Below the pieces are notes generated by a model that did not search any database, was not told where the DNA came from, and was given only the letters and a program-made list of their open reading frames with translations. A DNA stretch of 64,000 nt from Haliclona indistincta (Eukaryota > Porifera > Demospongiae > Haplosclerida > Chalinidae). The position numbers and the translations under genes were made by a program. The DNA is taken from positions 11,382,764-11,446,763 of the forward strand of contig OZ024787.1 in assembly GCA_964017065.1 (NCBI GenBank), written 5' to 3'. Below, in pieces: positions 58,798 through 64,000 of the stretch (its first letter is position 1; each line of letters starts with the position of its first letter).

Positions 58798-59334
58798 CTA
58801 ACTATTATTGTTTGCACAAGACTGAAATTGTTGATAGTATTTTTCTTTGTCTCGAACACAAGCTACATACTTTTCCATCAAATCATCCTTCTTTTTCTCA
58901 GCATCATCTTTCCTTTTGTCCATAGCATCTCTCTTTTGGTCACAGGTAATAAACAAGTCTGTCATTTTATCAAGGTGACCTTTGATGTGTGCAAATTGCT
59001 CTAGTGGTACAGACACAGCAGTTTCGGTAGCTTTTCTCTCCAGTTCATTAAGAGTAACTCTTATTTTTTCCATTTCTGCACTTTTGATTTGTTCTGGCAT
59101 CTTTTCAATACGATGAAGTTCATAGAGGACAAGTAAGCCTAAGCAAAATCCCATGATGAGTATTAGGAACTTAATAGTTACAGGATTGTTTATTATACGG
59201 CGATGATCATTCTCAGCAATGACGTCAAATATGAAGAAAAGTGCCAATAGTAAAGCAAAAAATCCAGCAACGATCAACTTTTCTTCCCATACAGCACTGA
59301 GAAACGCTGTCCACAGACTTGGAATAAAACTCAT
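58798..59334 (-). CDS. Small two-helix membrane protein with charged coiled-coil tail
   Basis: A single-exon frame of 178 residues starting MSFIPSLWTAFLSAVWEEKL. Hydrophobic helices lie at about 20-38 (IVAGFFALLLALFFIFDVI) and 54-71 (IKFLILIMGFCLGLLVL), separated by a charged loop. Residues 80-170 are helical and very rich in Lys, Asp and Glu (KRDAMDKRKDDAEKKKDDLM), predicting a coiled coil facing one side of the membrane. The family is not recognised. It is flanked by the split ankyrin gene and the helicase, and has no counterpart in the parallel spacer at 45555-46786. Codon composition and a clean long frame argue that it is real, but no homology supports it. Confidence 0.6.
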   Translation of the reverse strand: MSFIPSLWTAFLSAVWEEKLIVAGFFALLLALFFIFDVIAENDHRRIINNPVTIKFLILIMGFCLGLLVLYELHRIEKMPEQIKSAEMEKIRVTLNELERKATETAVSVPLEQFAHIKGHLDKMTDLFITCDQKRDAMDKRKDDAEKKKDDLMEKYVACVRDKEKYYQQFQSCANNNS

Positions 59335-60588
59335 CCTTTCTCTGTACTCCTATACAATAGCTGGAAGTTTGGATTTTGCAGGACACCCCTTTTTAGTTCA
59401 TCCTGGTTGCCATGACAATTGGTTATCATAGTGTTGAAACCAACCAATCAGATTTGTAATGAATTTAATTGAATATTCATAGTGATGATCTAATAGGCTA
59501 GGTCATCTAGATAATATGCAGTGAATCTCATTTTGAACCTGCACCTACTCTTACCAAGGGCGTATCGAGTCTTCAACAAGAGGGGCATGCAACTCTGTGA
59601 GATATCATTGTTACTAAAATTAGAAGTTACGCCCAACAATTACAACAACGTGTCCCTAGTCTGGCCGCTGCCCCTCCCCGCCTATTGGGTGGTAGACGGA
59701 TTTAAACTGTCAGTCACAGAAGTGACTATCCTATCCTACGGAAGTGACTGACAGTTGCATGCATGCCCTCTTGTCTAAGACTCTATACTCCCTTGCTCCT
59801 ACTGACACAATGATGGTATTCTTGGGATTTCTTTCTCAGTCATCTATAATAATAGACACCAGGGACAAATTGTATGGAGAGGGAATTAAAATAATTTTCA
59901 TGCGATGTGAAAATGATGCTGATTTGTAGCTCATTCTCAACTTTGAAAACACTACCTGTAGTACAGTCATTTGGCTGCACTATTATACATGATGGTATAC
60001 ATAGTAGCTGTTGTATAAGAAAGGAAACCTGGATGAATTCATTACCACTTGATCATGGGGTGTGCGCCCAAGCCCCGAATCCTGAATCATACAATGTGTC
60101 TCTAGTTACATGTAGATGGTGTGGATTCATGGCTTACTCTTCACTTGTCTGAGTTTGATGTCTTGTCTTCCTCACAAACTCCTCTAGCCATGCTGCATGA
60201 TATAGAGAAGCATCATGACTTGCTCTCAAGTCCGTTAATCTCATGCAGGCTCAACAGCATTGCATTTCAAGTAGACTATGCATTAGCAAGCTAGCAGAAC
60301 AGCAGCGACTGCCAGACGGGACAATGTATTAGCAGTGATGACTGTTACAGTTAGTACATGCATAGCATGTAATTTGGAGTGGTGTATTACCAAATTACGT
60401 GTACCCTGATTTTTAGTACAACAACTATGCACTGTCTCATGTGAATCATGCATTGCTTATGCTCTACTGACTGAAAATAAAGGCTCCTATTAAAACAACC
60501 ACACACTATAGTCACTGATGTTCTTGTTTCTGATTATAAAGTATTAATTTTGAAGATACGAAGTAATAATTTATTTGTTGTTTATTAG
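59335..60588. other. Intergenic spacer, right copy
   Basis: Aligns in pieces with 45690-48500 but lacks the retrotransposon and MITE found there, preserving their empty sites (about 59985-60005 and 60149-60154). A short hairpin (aactgtcagtcac and gtgactgacagtt) occurs at 59704-59756. No exon was found. Confidence 0.55.

Positions 60589-64000
<3,412 letters not shown>

Overview
This is a eukaryotic (metazoan) genomic window with intron-rich genes, GT-AG introns, microsatellites, and many small non-autonomous DNA transposons. Recognisable metazoan genes (RBFOX, ATF7IP, an ARHGAP17/44-type BAR-RhoGAP, a KLHL protein), together with a family of death-domain plus ankyrin-repeat proteins and a minimal SRCR receptor, suggest an early-branching animal, most likely a demosponge. 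That assignment is inference from gene content; no species call is possible from sequence alone.

Layout of the first 40 kb: eight genes strictly alternate in strand, giving four divergent and three convergent pairs. They are a death-domain gene (4125-6056, -), an ATF7IP homologue (7449-16898, +), an unidentified multi-pass membrane protein (17105-19906, -), RNA polymerase II subunit RPB9 (20063-21540, +), a small SRCR membrane protein (21861-22373, -), RBFOX (22609-26479, +), a BTB-Kelch protein (27671-29958, -) and a BAR-RhoGAP protein (30224-40528, +). Positions 1-2720 are an older, partly deleted duplicate of the death-domain/ATF7IP pair.

From 40.5 to 64 kb the locus is a segmentally duplicated, rearranged array. 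It holds remnants and copies of a death domain - helical region - alpha/beta module - ankyrin protein: one intact gene at 43152-45554, one split by a 2.8 kb hAT-like insertion at 53118-57907, and several fragments. Mixed in are truncated copies of the RhoGAP 3' exons and of a DDX5/DBP2-type RNA helicase whose main copy (60589 to window end, -) runs off the right edge. A small two-helix membrane protein (58798-59334, -) is present in only one copy of the duplicated block.

The genes do not form one pathway: general nuclear functions (RPB9, ATF7IP, RBFOX, DDX5) are interleaved with ubiquitin-adaptor (KLHL), Rho/membrane-curvature (RhoGAP) and putative innate-signalling (death domain, SRCR) genes. 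The most unusual features are the expanding death-domain/ankyrin family, strand-matched microsatellites abutting splice sites, and transposon insertions that can be polarised because the paralogous empty site lies in the same window. A 200-N gap at 11301-11500 is flanked by 48 bp of identical sequence and is probably a false gap. No rRNA, tRNA gene or CRISPR array was seen.
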